A DNA stretch of 64,000 nt from contig JBIIZQ010000008.1 in the NCBI GenBank assembly GCA_044346175.1, positions 1 through 64,000 of the forward strand, in the 5' to 3' direction. The stretch is from JBJTUH01 sp044346175 (GTDB lineage: Bacteria; Cyanobacteriota; Vampirovibrionia; Vampirovibrionales; JAJTHC01). The notes below the pieces were generated by a model. It did no database searches and was not told the origin of the DNA. It saw only the letters and a list, made by a program, of their open reading frames with translations. Positions 1 to 8,868 of this stretch are shown here, in pieces; the first letter of the stretch is position 1; the number at the start of each line of letters is the position of its first letter. The position numbers were made by a program, and so were the translations under genes.

Positions 1-1043
1 CCACCACCACCACCACCGCCGCCGCCGCCGCCGCCAGCAGCCCCGCCGCCGCCACCAGCACCACCACCCACTTGAGAAATGTTGACCATGACGTTAGAAG
101 GTTGAATGGCTTGACCACCGCCAGCGGTATCACCGCCTCCCGCACCAGGAGGTGCAAAACCGCCGCCACCACCACCACCACCGCCACCCGCCGCCCCACC
201 GCCACCTGCAGCACCGCCACCACCACCAGCCATTAAGCTGAAGCTGTGTGTGGGTTGTACCGTGTCGTTGAAGACAGTTGCAGTGAGGAACTGTGCAAGC
301 TCACTAGCCCCCACATAGTTTAAACGCCATGTTTTTTGTTCACGAGGGGCATCCAAGGCACGAAGATAGGTTTCAACTGTAGGCATGAGTGAAGGTGCAC
401 ACCTTACAATAATCGTATTGGTTTGAAAATCAGAACTGATTTGTACCCCTGGTTGTCCTTGGAATAACGAAGACATCAAAAACTGCTCAATTTGTCTTGC
501 GTTTCCGTAACGAACAGGGAAAATCTGTACCGTGGACGTTTGAATTCGTTGACCAGGTCCACTTTGTCTTGTGGCAGCATACAACTGATTGCCTCTAACC
601 ACATATACTAAGCCTGCGTAAGCCTTTAAGGAGTCCAGTGCTTGGTCAATGGTTACATCGGTCAAGTCTACGTTCACACTCTGATTGATAGAACTATCCG
701 CAATGACGTTAATATTAGCACGTGTCGCAATTGCACGTAGTACATCTGACACAGGAGCCTGCCTTAACTTTAAGGTCACTAGCTCTTGCCCACCAGGGAC
801 ATGCACCCCGTCTTCTACCATCACAGGACGCACTGTCATCTGAGCGACCTCTTTGGTTGCCGAGGGGGTTTCAGGTTCGAGTGTTTTCAGCTCGGTTTCT
901 GCTACCTCTGAAGGGTCTTCTGCACGAGCCTGTTTCATGATAGCGGTATTGGAAGTTGTAAAAACAAGTAGACTTAAAAGTAAGCACGCTTGAAGCTGTA
1001 AGGTAATAGGCAACTTCAATAAGGAAAAAACTTTGGAAGCCAT
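1..1043 (-). CDS. Secretin N-domain protein, partial (C-terminus beyond window edge)
   Basis: The reading frame starts at 1043 (ATG, with an AGGA-type ribosome site about 10 bases upstream) and is still open at base 1. It has a hydrophobic N-terminal signal/anchor (about residues 8-30). A secretin/TonB short N-terminal (STN-like) domain follows at about residues 80-150, then an N1-type domain (about 165-260) with repeats such as FPVRYGNARQIEQFL and WRLNYVGASELAQFL. After that come long polyglycine stretches coded by GGT/GGC triplets. It sits 88 bases downstream of a complete secretin on the same strand, so the two are probably co-transcribed. No secretin pore domain is visible within the window, so this may be a second secretin or a truncated partner. 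Role inferred: outer-membrane secretion or type IV pilus channel. Confidence 0.75.
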   Translation of the reverse strand, partial: MASKVFSLLKLPITLQLQACLLLSLLVFTTSNTAIMKQARAEDPSEVAETELKTLEPETPSATKEVAQMTVRPVMVEDGVHVPGGQELVTLKLRQAPVSDVLRAIATRANINVIADSSINQSVNVDLTDVTIDQALDSLKAYAGLVYVVRGNQLYAATRQSGPGQRIQTSTVQIFPVRYGNARQIEQFLMSSLFQGQPGVQISSDFQTNTIIVRCAPSLMPTVETYLRALDAPREQKTWRLNYVGASELAQFLTATVFNDTVQPTHSFSLMAGGGGGAAGGGGAAGGGGGGGGGGFAPPGAGGGDTAGGGQAIQPSNVMVNISQVGGGAGGGGGAAGGGGGGGGGGG

Positions 1044-1131
1044 AGCATTAGAGTCCTAAATCACACAAAAGCTTAAATGACATCACGTAAAACTCGGAAT
1101 CAATGACACATCACGTTGAGGAAGATGCCCT

Positions 1132-3252
1132 CTAGGGGGTCGTTTTGGGTTTTTCAATACTGTAAATGGTATTCACGGTATTGATGGGGCTGGGCTTCCA
1201 GGTAGCGGGTTCTCCAAAGCGCATTTTGTTCACAATATGGGGGGTAATCATCATCACAAGCTCGCTACGTTTCTTGTTACCAGACGAGGAACGCATTAAG
1301 GCACCGAGGATAGGTAAGTCTCCAATGCCAGGAAGTTTGTTCACATTATCCGAATTGGTTTCGTTAATCAGTCCACCCATTACGAACGTTTGTCCGTCCG
1401 CTACCGTTAACTGTTCAACCGCCATATCTCTTCGACTTAGTAAAGTAATGGCACTCCCGTTGGGGTCAGTGGAAGTGGTACGAATCGTTGAGATAGAAGG
1501 GCGTACACGCATCGTGATTTGACCATTTTCACCCACTTTAGGCACCACACTTAACAGAACCCCTACATCACCGAATTCAGGCGTAACGGTCACGGTACCA
1601 CTTTCGTTGGTCACGGTGACACGACGTACAACTTGGTCGGTAATGGCAATGACACCCTCAGTATCGTGAGCCACAGTCACAGAAGGGTTTGCAAGCATCT
1701 TCGCTTTTTGCGTGCTTAGCAGGGCTGCAATTTGATACGTCCAGTTTTGGGCAGTCGTTACTGGATTGGTTGAAAATCCGATACTACCGATGGGGTTTGT
1801 AGAGGAACCTGATGTACTAATCGAGGGTAAACCCATGGGGACACTCGCACCCGAACCAAGGACAGCACTGGGTAATGTGCCTTGTAAGGGGGAGTCAGGC
1901 AAGTTATACCCTGTGAGGAATTCCCCTTTCCCACCGCCAAAACGGCTGTCAAGTTGTTTAATACCTGTTTCATTGATTTCAATGAGGCTCACCTCAACCG
2001 TTACCTGAGGGACTTGAGCATCTAATACAGGGAGCATTTTCTCTGCTAAAGCAATTTGTTCAGGCGTGCCAAACACTGTAATACTATTTGAGCGCGTGTC
2101 AGGAACAACCATAGGACCTTGAGGGTTAATCATGGCTTGCCCTTGGGCTTTGTTGACTGAGCGTATGGTAATGCTGGTGCCACCACCGCCACCGCCACCA
2201 CCGCCACTTTCACCGCCCCCTTCACCGCCACCACCGCCGCCGCTACCTGATGCAATGGTGTTTGACCCTGTGCCTTCTGCAATGGTTTCAGTGAGTACAT
2301 TTAAACTGGCAGGGGTGGGTGTCGTTGAGGCAACGCCCTCCTCACCACCACCACCACCACCACCACCACCACCACCGCCAGCAGCTCCGCCCCCCGCAGC
2401 ACCACCGCCGCCAGCAGCACCACCACCAAGCTGAATGGGGTTAACGCCTTCGTTAAAAATACTACTCATCATGAGACTTGCCACTTGTGCCGCATTGGCG
2501 TAAGACAAAAAGAAGGTTTTGGATTCTCGACGGACATCCATGGTTGCAATGACTTGCGTAGCGACATCAATATCTTGTTGCTCCCCAATAATGAGAACCG
2601 CATTGGTTCTGAAGTCGGCTTGAGCACGTGAGCGCACGGGGGGTGTATCATCAGTAGCACCGCCTCCAGCATCTTGCCCTTCTTCCCCATTTTGTCCACC
2701 CCCTTGAGGCTGTCTAAATACTGTATTGTTGAGTAGGTTTGCAATACGTTGGGCGTTCACGTATTTGAGTGGAATGAGCTTGGAAAACTGACGGTCAATC
2801 CCCCGTTGGAGTGCCATTGAACGACTCATCACCACGTAAATATTGCCCTCTTTGGGAATGAGTACAAGGTCATTCGCTGTTAAGATGGCTTCTAGGGCTT
2901 CGTTCAATGTGACGTTATTCAATGTAATGGAGAGGTTCCCTCTTACGGAGGGGTCTAACATCAAATTAAGATTGGTACTTTGGGCAAGCTGACGAATGAC
3001 TTGCCGAACATCTTCCTGATTGGACTCCATAGAAAGCATCTGCTCACCATTGACGACAGAGACTTTTTGAAATAAAGACACCGGCTGTTCACCAAAAGCT
3101 TGTACCTTGGGAGAAATGGTCCATAGCATGGCATTCATTATCCCCAAAAGGACGAGTAGTCCAACCAAAGGCTGGTATACTCTTAGTCTCAACACAAACG
3201 TCATAAAGTTTTTCCAGTGAGATAGCGTTTGAGGTAATGAACATTTCAACAT
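1132..3252 (-). CDS. Secretin (type II secretion / type IV pilus outer-membrane channel)
   Basis: This 706-residue protein has an N-terminal hydrophobic anchor (about 20-45) and an STN/N0-like domain at about 65-135. N1-type modules (SKLIPLKYVNAQRIANLL; KTFFLSYANAAQVASLM) follow, separated by glycine-rich inserts, and a secretin pore domain lies at about 490-685. The pore region shows the family's landmarks: QVTVEVSLIEIN, an ANPSVTV segment, GQTFVMGGLI, and KLPGIGDLPILGALM before the C-terminal strands. Three glycine-rich linkers coded by triplet repeats interrupt the N-domains. Secretins form gated multimeric channels for type II secretion or pilus extrusion. The operon has the GspC/PilP-like gene upstream and a second secretin-like gene downstream. 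GspD and PilQ cannot be told apart from this window. An AAGGA ribosome site supports the start. Confidence 0.9.
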   Translation of the reverse strand: MLKCSLPQTLSHWKNFMTFVLRLRVYQPLVGLLVLLGIMNAMLWTISPKVQAFGEQPVSLFQKVSVVNGEQMLSMESNQEDVRQVIRQLAQSTNLNLMLDPSVRGNLSITLNNVTLNEALEAILTANDLVLIPKEGNIYVVMSRSMALQRGIDRQFSKLIPLKYVNAQRIANLLNNTVFRQPQGGGQNGEEGQDAGGGATDDTPPVRSRAQADFRTNAVLIIGEQQDIDVATQVIATMDVRRESKTFFLSYANAAQVASLMMSSIFNEGVNPIQLGGGAAGGGGAAGGGAAGGGGGGGGGGGGEEGVASTTPTPASLNVLTETIAEGTGSNTIASGSGGGGGGEGGGESGGGGGGGGGTSITIRSVNKAQGQAMINPQGPMVVPDTRSNSITVFGTPEQIALAEKMLPVLDAQVPQVTVEVSLIEINETGIKQLDSRFGGGKGEFLTGYNLPDSPLQGTLPSAVLGSGASVPMGLPSISTSGSSTNPIGSIGFSTNPVTTAQNWTYQIAALLSTQKAKMLANPSVTVAHDTEGVIAITDQVVRRVTVTNESGTVTVTPEFGDVGVLLSVVPKVGENGQITMRVRPSISTIRTTSTDPNGSAITLLSRRDMAVEQLTVADGQTFVMGGLINETNSDNVNKLPGIGDLPILGALMRSSSGNKKRSELVMMITPHIVNKMRFGEPATWKPSPINTVNTIYSIEKPKTTP
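2176..2428 (-). repeat. Triplet-repeat (polyglycine) tracts inside the secretin gene
   Basis: Two blocks of CCA/CCG triplets on the plus strand (about 2176-2248 and 2342-2428) encode long runs of glycine on the minus strand. They lie between the N-domains and the pore domain of the secretin. Similar blocks occur at 1-60 and 165-230 in the neighbouring gene. Codons alternate between GGT and GGC, with a pure run of GGT near 2350-2372. Confidence 0.9.
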
Positions 3253-3319
3253 GGTTTAGCAGATTCCTTATGAAGTCACAACAGACAGTTATTCAAAGTG
3301 AAGCGTGTTACGAGTAAAA

Positions 3320-4807
3320 CTAATGTAGTTTAATGACGGTATATCCTCTTGTAGGGGTGTTAGACGGTGGCATGCTGTGCATACGGTATCCCTGACGTTG
3401 CGGTATGCCTTTACGAGGTCGGAATGTAAACCCAGGCGGTATAAATCCTGTGTTGGGGTCAAACCCACCCCCGCCACCTTGTTGTCCTGCACCGGGGTAA
3501 CCTACGGGCTGTTGTCCTGCATCACCGTCCTGAGCATTCCCGTTGCTCGTGGGGGCGGATTCTGCGGTTAACATATCCTGCAAAGACAGTTCTTTCCGTT
3601 CAAAGCCATCAACCGTGAAGCTTGCACTTTCATCTGAGGCAGACTCTAACACGACTTTGTGCTGGTTAATGGTTTCCCCTTTACCTGGACGCAATGTATA
3701 AGAACGCCCTTGGTGTGAGACAATCACCGCCTCGATGTCCCCTGAACGATGCCGAATAATGCCTCGTAATATCACGCCCTGCATGCTATCAGGAGGAGGT
3801 GCCACGGGTTCTTCTGTTTGTGGAGATGGGTCATTTACAGGTGTATTATCTACAAAAGGGTCTTGTTGTACCTGTGGGGGTGGCTCAATCTTTTTTTGAA
3901 TTAACAGTTGTTGGAAGGGATTGAGACGTTGTCCACCTTGAGAAGCAGCCGTCAATTTTTGCTCAACAATTTTTTCGCCACCACTGTCAGGTGTGTCAAA
4001 CGCACCTCCAAGTGGTGCATTCACTTGTTTGTCCTTAGGCATGAGGCTCTGTAGACCAGCCCAAGCCTTTGCAAGCATGTTTTTATCTTGAGGCTGAGGG
4101 GTCATGTCATCTTGCTGTGTGGCTAAGAAGGCAAGCTCTTCCTCTGAAAGAGCGTCTGTGCTAGAGGATTGTGATAACCCACGCCCACGACCCAAAGCCT
4201 CTTCCTGAGAACGCAGGGCTTTAGACCATCGACCATCCGCTAATGTACGATGGGATGCTTGGTGTTGTGCTAAGCCCGCTTCAGGTTGTTTGTGTGTTTC
4301 TTTGACCCATACAGAACTCACAATCAGTAAGGCCATCACACCACATAAAACCATCGAAGCAGGTTGACGTACCCAAGCGATAAGATGCTGGGTGAAAGGT
4401 GCTTCCCAACACTGTAGGAGGAGTGCCTGACGGGAAGCCCATAAGCTTGACCATACCCCACCCTCTTGCTCAGAAGGGTCTTGCCTATCTGTTTCATAGA
4501 GAGACTCTCCCCAAAAAGCATTGAGTGGCTCCAAAGATTGTGCCGTGGGTGAGGATTCATTAGGGGTGAAAGGTTGTAAACTTCTGCGGAGTCCGATAGG
4601 GGGCTGTACGGTTTGACTTGGACGAGACACATAGTGTTGTGTCTGTACCCCTTGCGTGGCTCCCAAGGTGCTACCTAAATGACTCGGTGTTATAAATGGT
4701 GATGCTTCCTGAACGACAGTAGCCTGCTGTGCTTGCTTTGAGGCAAGTGAGCCATCAGAACCTATAGTCATTTTTTCAGGGGCATGAGTGTCTTGAAGAC
4801 TGAGCAT
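3320..4807 (-). CDS. GspC/PilP-like inner-membrane partner of the secretin
   Basis: From the ATG at 4807 this is a 495-residue protein. It has a proline/serine-rich cytoplasmic N-terminus, one transmembrane segment at about 150-168 (SMVLCGVMALLIVSSVWV) and a long, poorly ordered linker. A compact C-terminal domain at about 345-415 reads GVILRGIIRH...AVIVSHQGRSYTLRPGKGETI. That layout (single membrane anchor plus a beta-rich homology region) is the one found in GspC and PilP, which link the inner-membrane platform to the secretin. It is first in the minus-strand operon, 67 bases before the secretin gene. A TTG at 4837 could also initiate, but the ATG fits the AAGGG upstream better. Sequence similarity is weak, so the family call rests on layout and context. 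Confidence 0.6.
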   Translation of the reverse strand: MLSLQDTHAPEKMTIGSDGSLASKQAQQATVVQEASPFITPSHLGSTLGATQGVQTQHYVSRPSQTVQPPIGLRRSLQPFTPNESSPTAQSLEPLNAFWGESLYETDRQDPSEQEGGVWSSLWASRQALLLQCWEAPFTQHLIAWVRQPASMVLCGVMALLIVSSVWVKETHKQPEAGLAQHQASHRTLADGRWSKALRSQEEALGRGRGLSQSSSTDALSEEELAFLATQQDDMTPQPQDKNMLAKAWAGLQSLMPKDKQVNAPLGGAFDTPDSGGEKIVEQKLTAASQGGQRLNPFQQLLIQKKIEPPPQVQQDPFVDNTPVNDPSPQTEEPVAPPPDSMQGVILRGIIRHRSGDIEAVIVSHQGRSYTLRPGKGETINQHKVVLESASDESASFTVDGFERKELSLQDMLTAESAPTSNGNAQDGDAGQQPVGYPGAGQQGGGGGFDPNTGFIPPGFTFRPRKGIPQRQGYRMHSMPPSNTPTRGYTVIKLH

Positions 4808-5146
4808 AACGAGAGCATTCCCTTCGGTAGCACACAAACAACATGAAACGCATAAGCATACAAGATAGATATGCCTAGGCTAACAGGGCTAAGAGTAGCT
4901 GAGGGGATTGGGTGAGGATTTATCCTCTCACGAGAGGAGTTGCGAGGGGGCGTGCAGGGTGTTGTTGTCTCGTTACGTCATGCCGCACGTAGTTGCAGGG
5001 GCTTCCTGTGGGTACCGAACCTACGTTTAACAATGCACAATAAACCTTTTTGTGTAAGAGGGGGGTTGATAAAACGGTATGTTTTACGCATACTTAATAA
5101 AGTTAATGATTTTGCTTTGTGCATCTGTTTTTGCATCTGTACATAT
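4808..5146. other. Intergenic spacer between secretin operon and tRNA-Trp
   Basis: No convincing gene is seen in these 339 bases. They contain a perfect 6-bp hairpin (4924-4937, CCTCTC/GAGAGG) and a larger possible fold bounded by ACGTAG (4987-4992) and CTACGT (5021-5026). A plausible promoter lies next to the tRNA (5066-5094). The secretin operon must also be transcribed leftward from here. Confidence 0.5.
5066..5094 (+). promoter_or_regulatory. Candidate sigma-70 promoter for tRNA-Trp/secE
   Basis: TTGATA (5066-5071) and CATACT (5089-5094) are separated by 17 bases and end 52 bases before the tRNA gene. Spacing is ideal; the -10 box is a moderate match. Confidence 0.4.
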
Positions 5147-5219
5147 GCGTCCTTAGTTCAGTTGGTAGAACGTCGGTCTCCAAAACCGGATGTCGGGGGT
5201 TCGAGTCCTCCAGGGCGCG
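5147..5219 (+). tRNA. tRNA-Trp (anticodon CCA)
   Basis: A 73-base cloverleaf can be drawn. The acceptor stem is GCGTCCT with AGGGCGC (one G-U pair), the D stem GTTC/GAAC, and the anticodon loop CTCCAAA with anticodon CCA. The T arm has the TTCGAGT loop, and the discriminator base is G. The 3' CCA is not encoded. It lies 71 bases upstream of secE, the usual bacterial neighbourhood for tRNA-Trp. Confidence 0.95.
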
Positions 5220-5290
5220 TTCTTTATACATATCTGGAAGTCTTTTGTCTGAAGTTTTGCTTCTGGAGTGTTCATTTGAGGCTTTTCTCT

Positions 5291-5548
5291 ATGTCTGACA
5301 CCACACCTGCTCTTTCCGATATGGATATTTCACAAAAATCATCACAGTCCTTAGGGTCACTTGCGTCTGATTTTTTTCGTGGTGTTGTAGAAGAATTTAA
5401 AAAAATCACTTGGCCCACTTTACCACAGGTGCTTTCACAGACCTTGGTTGTGCTTGTCATGATTGCCTTCATGACCCTCTTCGTTTGGATGCTTGATTAT
5501 GGTATCAACTGGGTGCTTTCCTTTATTTCACCCTTCCACACAAAATAA
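5291..5548 (+). CDS. secE: Preprotein translocase subunit SecE
   Basis: This is an 85-residue protein. It has the conserved amphipathic stretch before the membrane helix (FFRGVVEEFKKITWPTLPQV, about residues 28-47) and one transmembrane helix (about 49-72), as in short SecE proteins. SecE clamps SecY in the protein-conducting channel of the inner membrane. The KKITWP motif is diagnostic. Start chosen at 5291, with TGAGG upstream. It follows tRNA-Trp as in many bacteria, but nusG and the rplK-rplA ribosomal genes that usually come next are absent from the window. Confidence 0.93.
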   Translation: MSDTTPALSDMDISQKSSQSLGSLASDFFRGVVEEFKKITWPTLPQVLSQTLVVLVMIAFMTLFVWMLDYGINWVLSFISPFHTK

Positions 5549-5976
5549 GCATTTATAAGTACCTTGTGCTACTCGTTTAGTGGCATGTCACCGACAGGCA
5601 TATCCACAGAGGTATTTATTATGCGTAGGGACAAAACTCGGGCGAATCCTTAAAATATGTATTTTTGTAACAAACCGTGTGTCATGCCTCTTTTTAATAC
5701 TTTTTAAGCATTTTTTGCATCACAATAAAACTTCATCCCATTATACTGTTAAGGAATGTGCCATATTTCGTAGGGGGGTTCTGGGGTCATACTTTTTGAA
5801 TAAGTGCTTCCACCACTGACCCAATCAAGCGTGTAGAAAAGGCTATGATTCCTTATTTTAAAAGACGTTTTTGGATTTATTTAACATTTTAATAGGCGTT
5901 CCATTGCAAAGGTACGCTAAGCAACCTTCCATAACATCAAAGGGCATGACGTTTTACGCATGAAGGTACAGGGGTT
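5549..5976. other. 428-base intergenic region after secE
   Basis: I see no gene with coding character here and no nusG. It is AT-rich and contains a TTGTAACAAA element near 5665; the same ten bases recur at 8668 and 8686 after the next gene. It presumably carries the promoter of the large gene that starts at 5977. Confidence 0.4.
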
Positions 5977-8583
5977 ATGAACGCAGTTATCGGTAATACT
6001 CTTTCAAGCAATACAGGGGCTACGTTATGGGCTCCTACGACAAGGCAAGCGACACTTGGTGTGGCGGCTCTTGGCACTCATACGGAAGTACTTGCACCTA
6101 AAACATCTGACGTATCTGAAACACCCGGTACACAAGCCTTATATGGACAGGGTGTTGGTGCTTCGGGTGCGACAACGACCCAAGCTTCTTCTTCTTCTCG
6201 GGCAACCCAAACTGCTACCAAGGCAAGCCCTTCTGGGGATATGTCAGGGAAAGAAGGGGCTGAACAATTGGCTGCCTTTGCTGGGGGGGTGACCCTTGCT
6301 TTTGGCTTGGATAGAGTTGTGAATCGTTGGATGCAGCAGGGAGAGGCTCATAGCCCTATGCTGAGAACGGCTCGATTCCTTGACCAGCTTCCTGGCGTAA
6401 AGCAGCTCAATCATTTTTTTGATAATCATTTGCAGCCACTCCTACAAAAAACGCCTTTCTTACAAGCACTAGGAGGGTATTTACCTCCCCATGCTCAAGT
6501 GACAACACGTCCTGTAGGGCAAGGTACGGCAGGGACTTTAACTTACTATGAGCTTGTATTGAAGCGTGAGGTAGAAGCTTATCAAAAAGCACTCAACCAA
6601 CAGCTCAACCGTTTATTGCAAAAGCAAAAGCTTGCTTCTCCTGACGATATTCAATTTGCCCAGCGTGCTAACGCAGCTTGGGCGGATACCCTACAACAAT
6701 CTATCCAGAAACATCATACCCTTGTTGCTAAGGGCGATGTATTACCTTCATTAACCCAATTCAGTGAAACGTTGGAAGGTATTAAACAAACCCCTCTTAA
6801 AACCTTAGCACATGAGAAAGTCCTAGCCAAACACCTTCAGGGTTTGTTACAGCAGCAGTCTTTTCAGACTGCAGAAAATATTACTGAAACCAGTAAAGCC
6901 TTAGCACAAGGTGCCAAAGGGTTTTTGGGAGGGACGGATGCCGCCAAAAGTTTGGTGAGTACCTTGGATATTCCACCGATTAAAGGCAGTAACACGCAGG
7001 CTTTACTACAAGCGTTTGAAAAAAAGCTTTCCTCTGAAAGTATGACCCTATGGCAAACACTGCAAAAACAATATCCACAAGCCAATGCTCAAGAGCGTTT
7101 GAAGTATTTTACAAAGCAACTAAGTACCCGTGAAGGACTCCTTGAACCCCTTGCCAAGAGGACATCAAGCCTTTTCATGCGCTTAAAAGGGATGGATAGT
7201 TTTGTATTACAACCTTATGAAATGGCGTATCAGCTTAAGCATAATTTGCTAGAGCAGCACAATCGATTGGCTCAAATCCTAGAAACCTCTAAGATGAGTA
7301 CTGCAAGCCAAGAAAGAATATTACGCATACTGGGTCAAAAAGTTGTGACTGGGCAGTCCAAGGAAGCTCTTACCAAGCTGGTGCAAAGTGTACCAGAGCT
7401 TGCGGGTAATGATGCGATGCGTCAACAAGTCCTATCTTTGCTTGAAAAACAAGCCGCCTCTAAGCCCTTAGGTGCTTTGGGGCGTACCTTGGTGGCTGCT
7501 ACGACGATGTTTAGTCGGATTATTAAAGGTGAAACCGCCGTAGCGTCAGGTAATACCGCTCGCAATTTACTTGCGAATGGCAAGTTTAGCTTGAAAAAGA
7601 CTTTAGCCCCTGGTACGCCTATGGGTTTAGGACTTACGGGGCTTGCTTTACTTGGGTTGCCTTTCTCAGAAGCCATCAAAGCAGAAGGTGATATGACCGA
7701 AAAAATGAAGGTTTTTGTCAGGTATTTTGCAGGTTTTAGTTTAGGTTCATTTGTTGGGTGGGAACTGGGGAAACGATTGATTCACGGGTCTCAGATTTTG
7801 CTCCGTACTATGCCTAATCTCATGACTCGAAAGCTCCCAGGGATGACTATGGCTACTTTGGTTGGTGAGGTGCTTGCCTCTATTGTGATTGGTGGTAAAG
7901 TACAACAACTTGTTGAGGGTCTGTGTGATAGCATCATCGGTAAACCGAAGAGTATTGTCAAAAAAGAGCTTGAAGAAAAAGCGGATAAACTTAAAGCACA
8001 AGCTGAAAGAACCAAGCTCATGGCTCAGGCGGCTACGCCTGTATCAGTAACCCCTTCGGGTAACAAACGTGTTGAGATGCCTACCGTTTTACCAGAACTC
8101 GTTACCCTGTCCAAGACTTCCCCTCATATGAATGCTACGCAAGGGGTTGTGAGTCAATCTGCAAACCCGCAAGTGCCACAACCTATCATTGCCTCTAAGC
8201 TTCCGTCTGCGTCTTTGTATGGTCAGGGTGAATCGATGACTGAACCACTGCCCCAAAAAACGCCAGAATCCAAAGGGTCTATCCTCCCTGAGAGCTTACC
8301 TACGCCCCATAGTGCCACGGCTCAAGCTGGTATCACCCCAAATTCCCCCTTGGATAAAGTCTTAGCGCCCCCTATGCCTGAAACCCAAGCACAACTTGAG
8401 GGCATGGCACCTTTTCTCAATACAGTGCCTACTGAAGCACAAGGGCTACACCCTACGCCTGAACAAAAGCCCCTCTCTGTGATTAGCCCTGAAGATATTC
8501 TCAAAGGTCATGTTCCTGAACCTGGTATTGAAGCCGTACGTAAAGGTCCTGAAACCCTTGTGGATGAACTCCGTCCCGAATAA
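5977..8583 (+). CDS. Large unrecognised membrane-associated protein (868 aa)
   Basis: I do not recognise this family. The N-terminal 95 residues are rich in Ala, Thr, Ser and Gln and look disordered. A hydrophobic segment follows at about 96-112. The middle (150-520) is helical and Gln/Leu/Lys-rich. A cluster of hydrophobic helices lies at about 545-650 (LGLTGLALLGLPFSEAI; FAGFSLGSFVGWELG; LVGEVLASIVIGG). A charged coiled-coil-like stretch (about 660-690, KKELEEKADKLKAQAERTK) and a proline-rich tail finish it. The short motif LYGQG occurs near both ends (about residue 55 and 748). The start at 5977 has AGGGG just upstream. It is followed by a second protein of similar style at 8869 and resembles the one at 18864-19874 in composition, suggesting a lineage-specific group. 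Confidence 0.75.
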   Translation: MNAVIGNTLSSNTGATLWAPTTRQATLGVAALGTHTEVLAPKTSDVSETPGTQALYGQGVGASGATTTQASSSSRATQTATKASPSGDMSGKEGAEQLAAFAGGVTLAFGLDRVVNRWMQQGEAHSPMLRTARFLDQLPGVKQLNHFFDNHLQPLLQKTPFLQALGGYLPPHAQVTTRPVGQGTAGTLTYYELVLKREVEAYQKALNQQLNRLLQKQKLASPDDIQFAQRANAAWADTLQQSIQKHHTLVAKGDVLPSLTQFSETLEGIKQTPLKTLAHEKVLAKHLQGLLQQQSFQTAENITETSKALAQGAKGFLGGTDAAKSLVSTLDIPPIKGSNTQALLQAFEKKLSSESMTLWQTLQKQYPQANAQERLKYFTKQLSTREGLLEPLAKRTSSLFMRLKGMDSFVLQPYEMAYQLKHNLLEQHNRLAQILETSKMSTASQERILRILGQKVVTGQSKEALTKLVQSVPELAGNDAMRQQVLSLLEKQAASKPLGALGRTLVAATTMFSRIIKGETAVASGNTARNLLANGKFSLKKTLAPGTPMGLGLTGLALLGLPFSEAIKAEGDMTEKMKVFVRYFAGFSLGSFVGWELGKRLIHGSQILLRTMPNLMTRKLPGMTMATLVGEVLASIVIGGKVQQLVEGLCDSIIGKPKSIVKKELEEKADKLKAQAERTKLMAQAATPVSVTPSGNKRVEMPTVLPELVTLSKTSPHMNATQGVVSQSANPQVPQPIIASKLPSASLYGQGESMTEPLPQKTPESKGSILPESLPTPHSATAQAGITPNSPLDKVLAPPMPETQAQLEGMAPFLNTVPTEAQGLHPTPEQKPLSVISPEDILKGHVPEPGIEAVRKGPETLVDELRPE

Positions 8584-8868
8584 TTGCTCCATATCAACAG
8601 ATATGCTAAGGGTTCCAATGGAGCCACGCTGTCCACTCAAATTAGGATGCACGATGATTTATTTGTAACAAATGATGCCGTATTGTAACAAACAGGGTGA
8701 GGATTCCCTTTTGATTATGTCAGCTTTTACTTATCATGGCGATACTGTCATTTCAACGGTCATGTCAGGCTCCCTAGGGTTATCTTATTTCTGTTGCTAA
8801 ATAAAACGATTTTTCTGTTTTTTATGTGTTTATTTTGTTCTTATGCCTTGTGAAAATCGCTGCTTTTT

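Noticed and set aside
2132..2434. Plus-strand open frame with long proline runs
   Set aside because: It is the complement of the secretin's polyglycine codons (GGT/GGC read as proline); no ribosome site and no family.
4920..5030. SRP (4.5S) or 6S RNA gene
   Set aside because: The GGAAGGAAGCAG-type tetraloop region of SRP RNA is absent, and the fold is not the long bulged rod of 6S RNA.
5549..5976. nusG after secE
   Set aside because: No frame in either strand encodes the NusG N-terminal domain or KOW motif.
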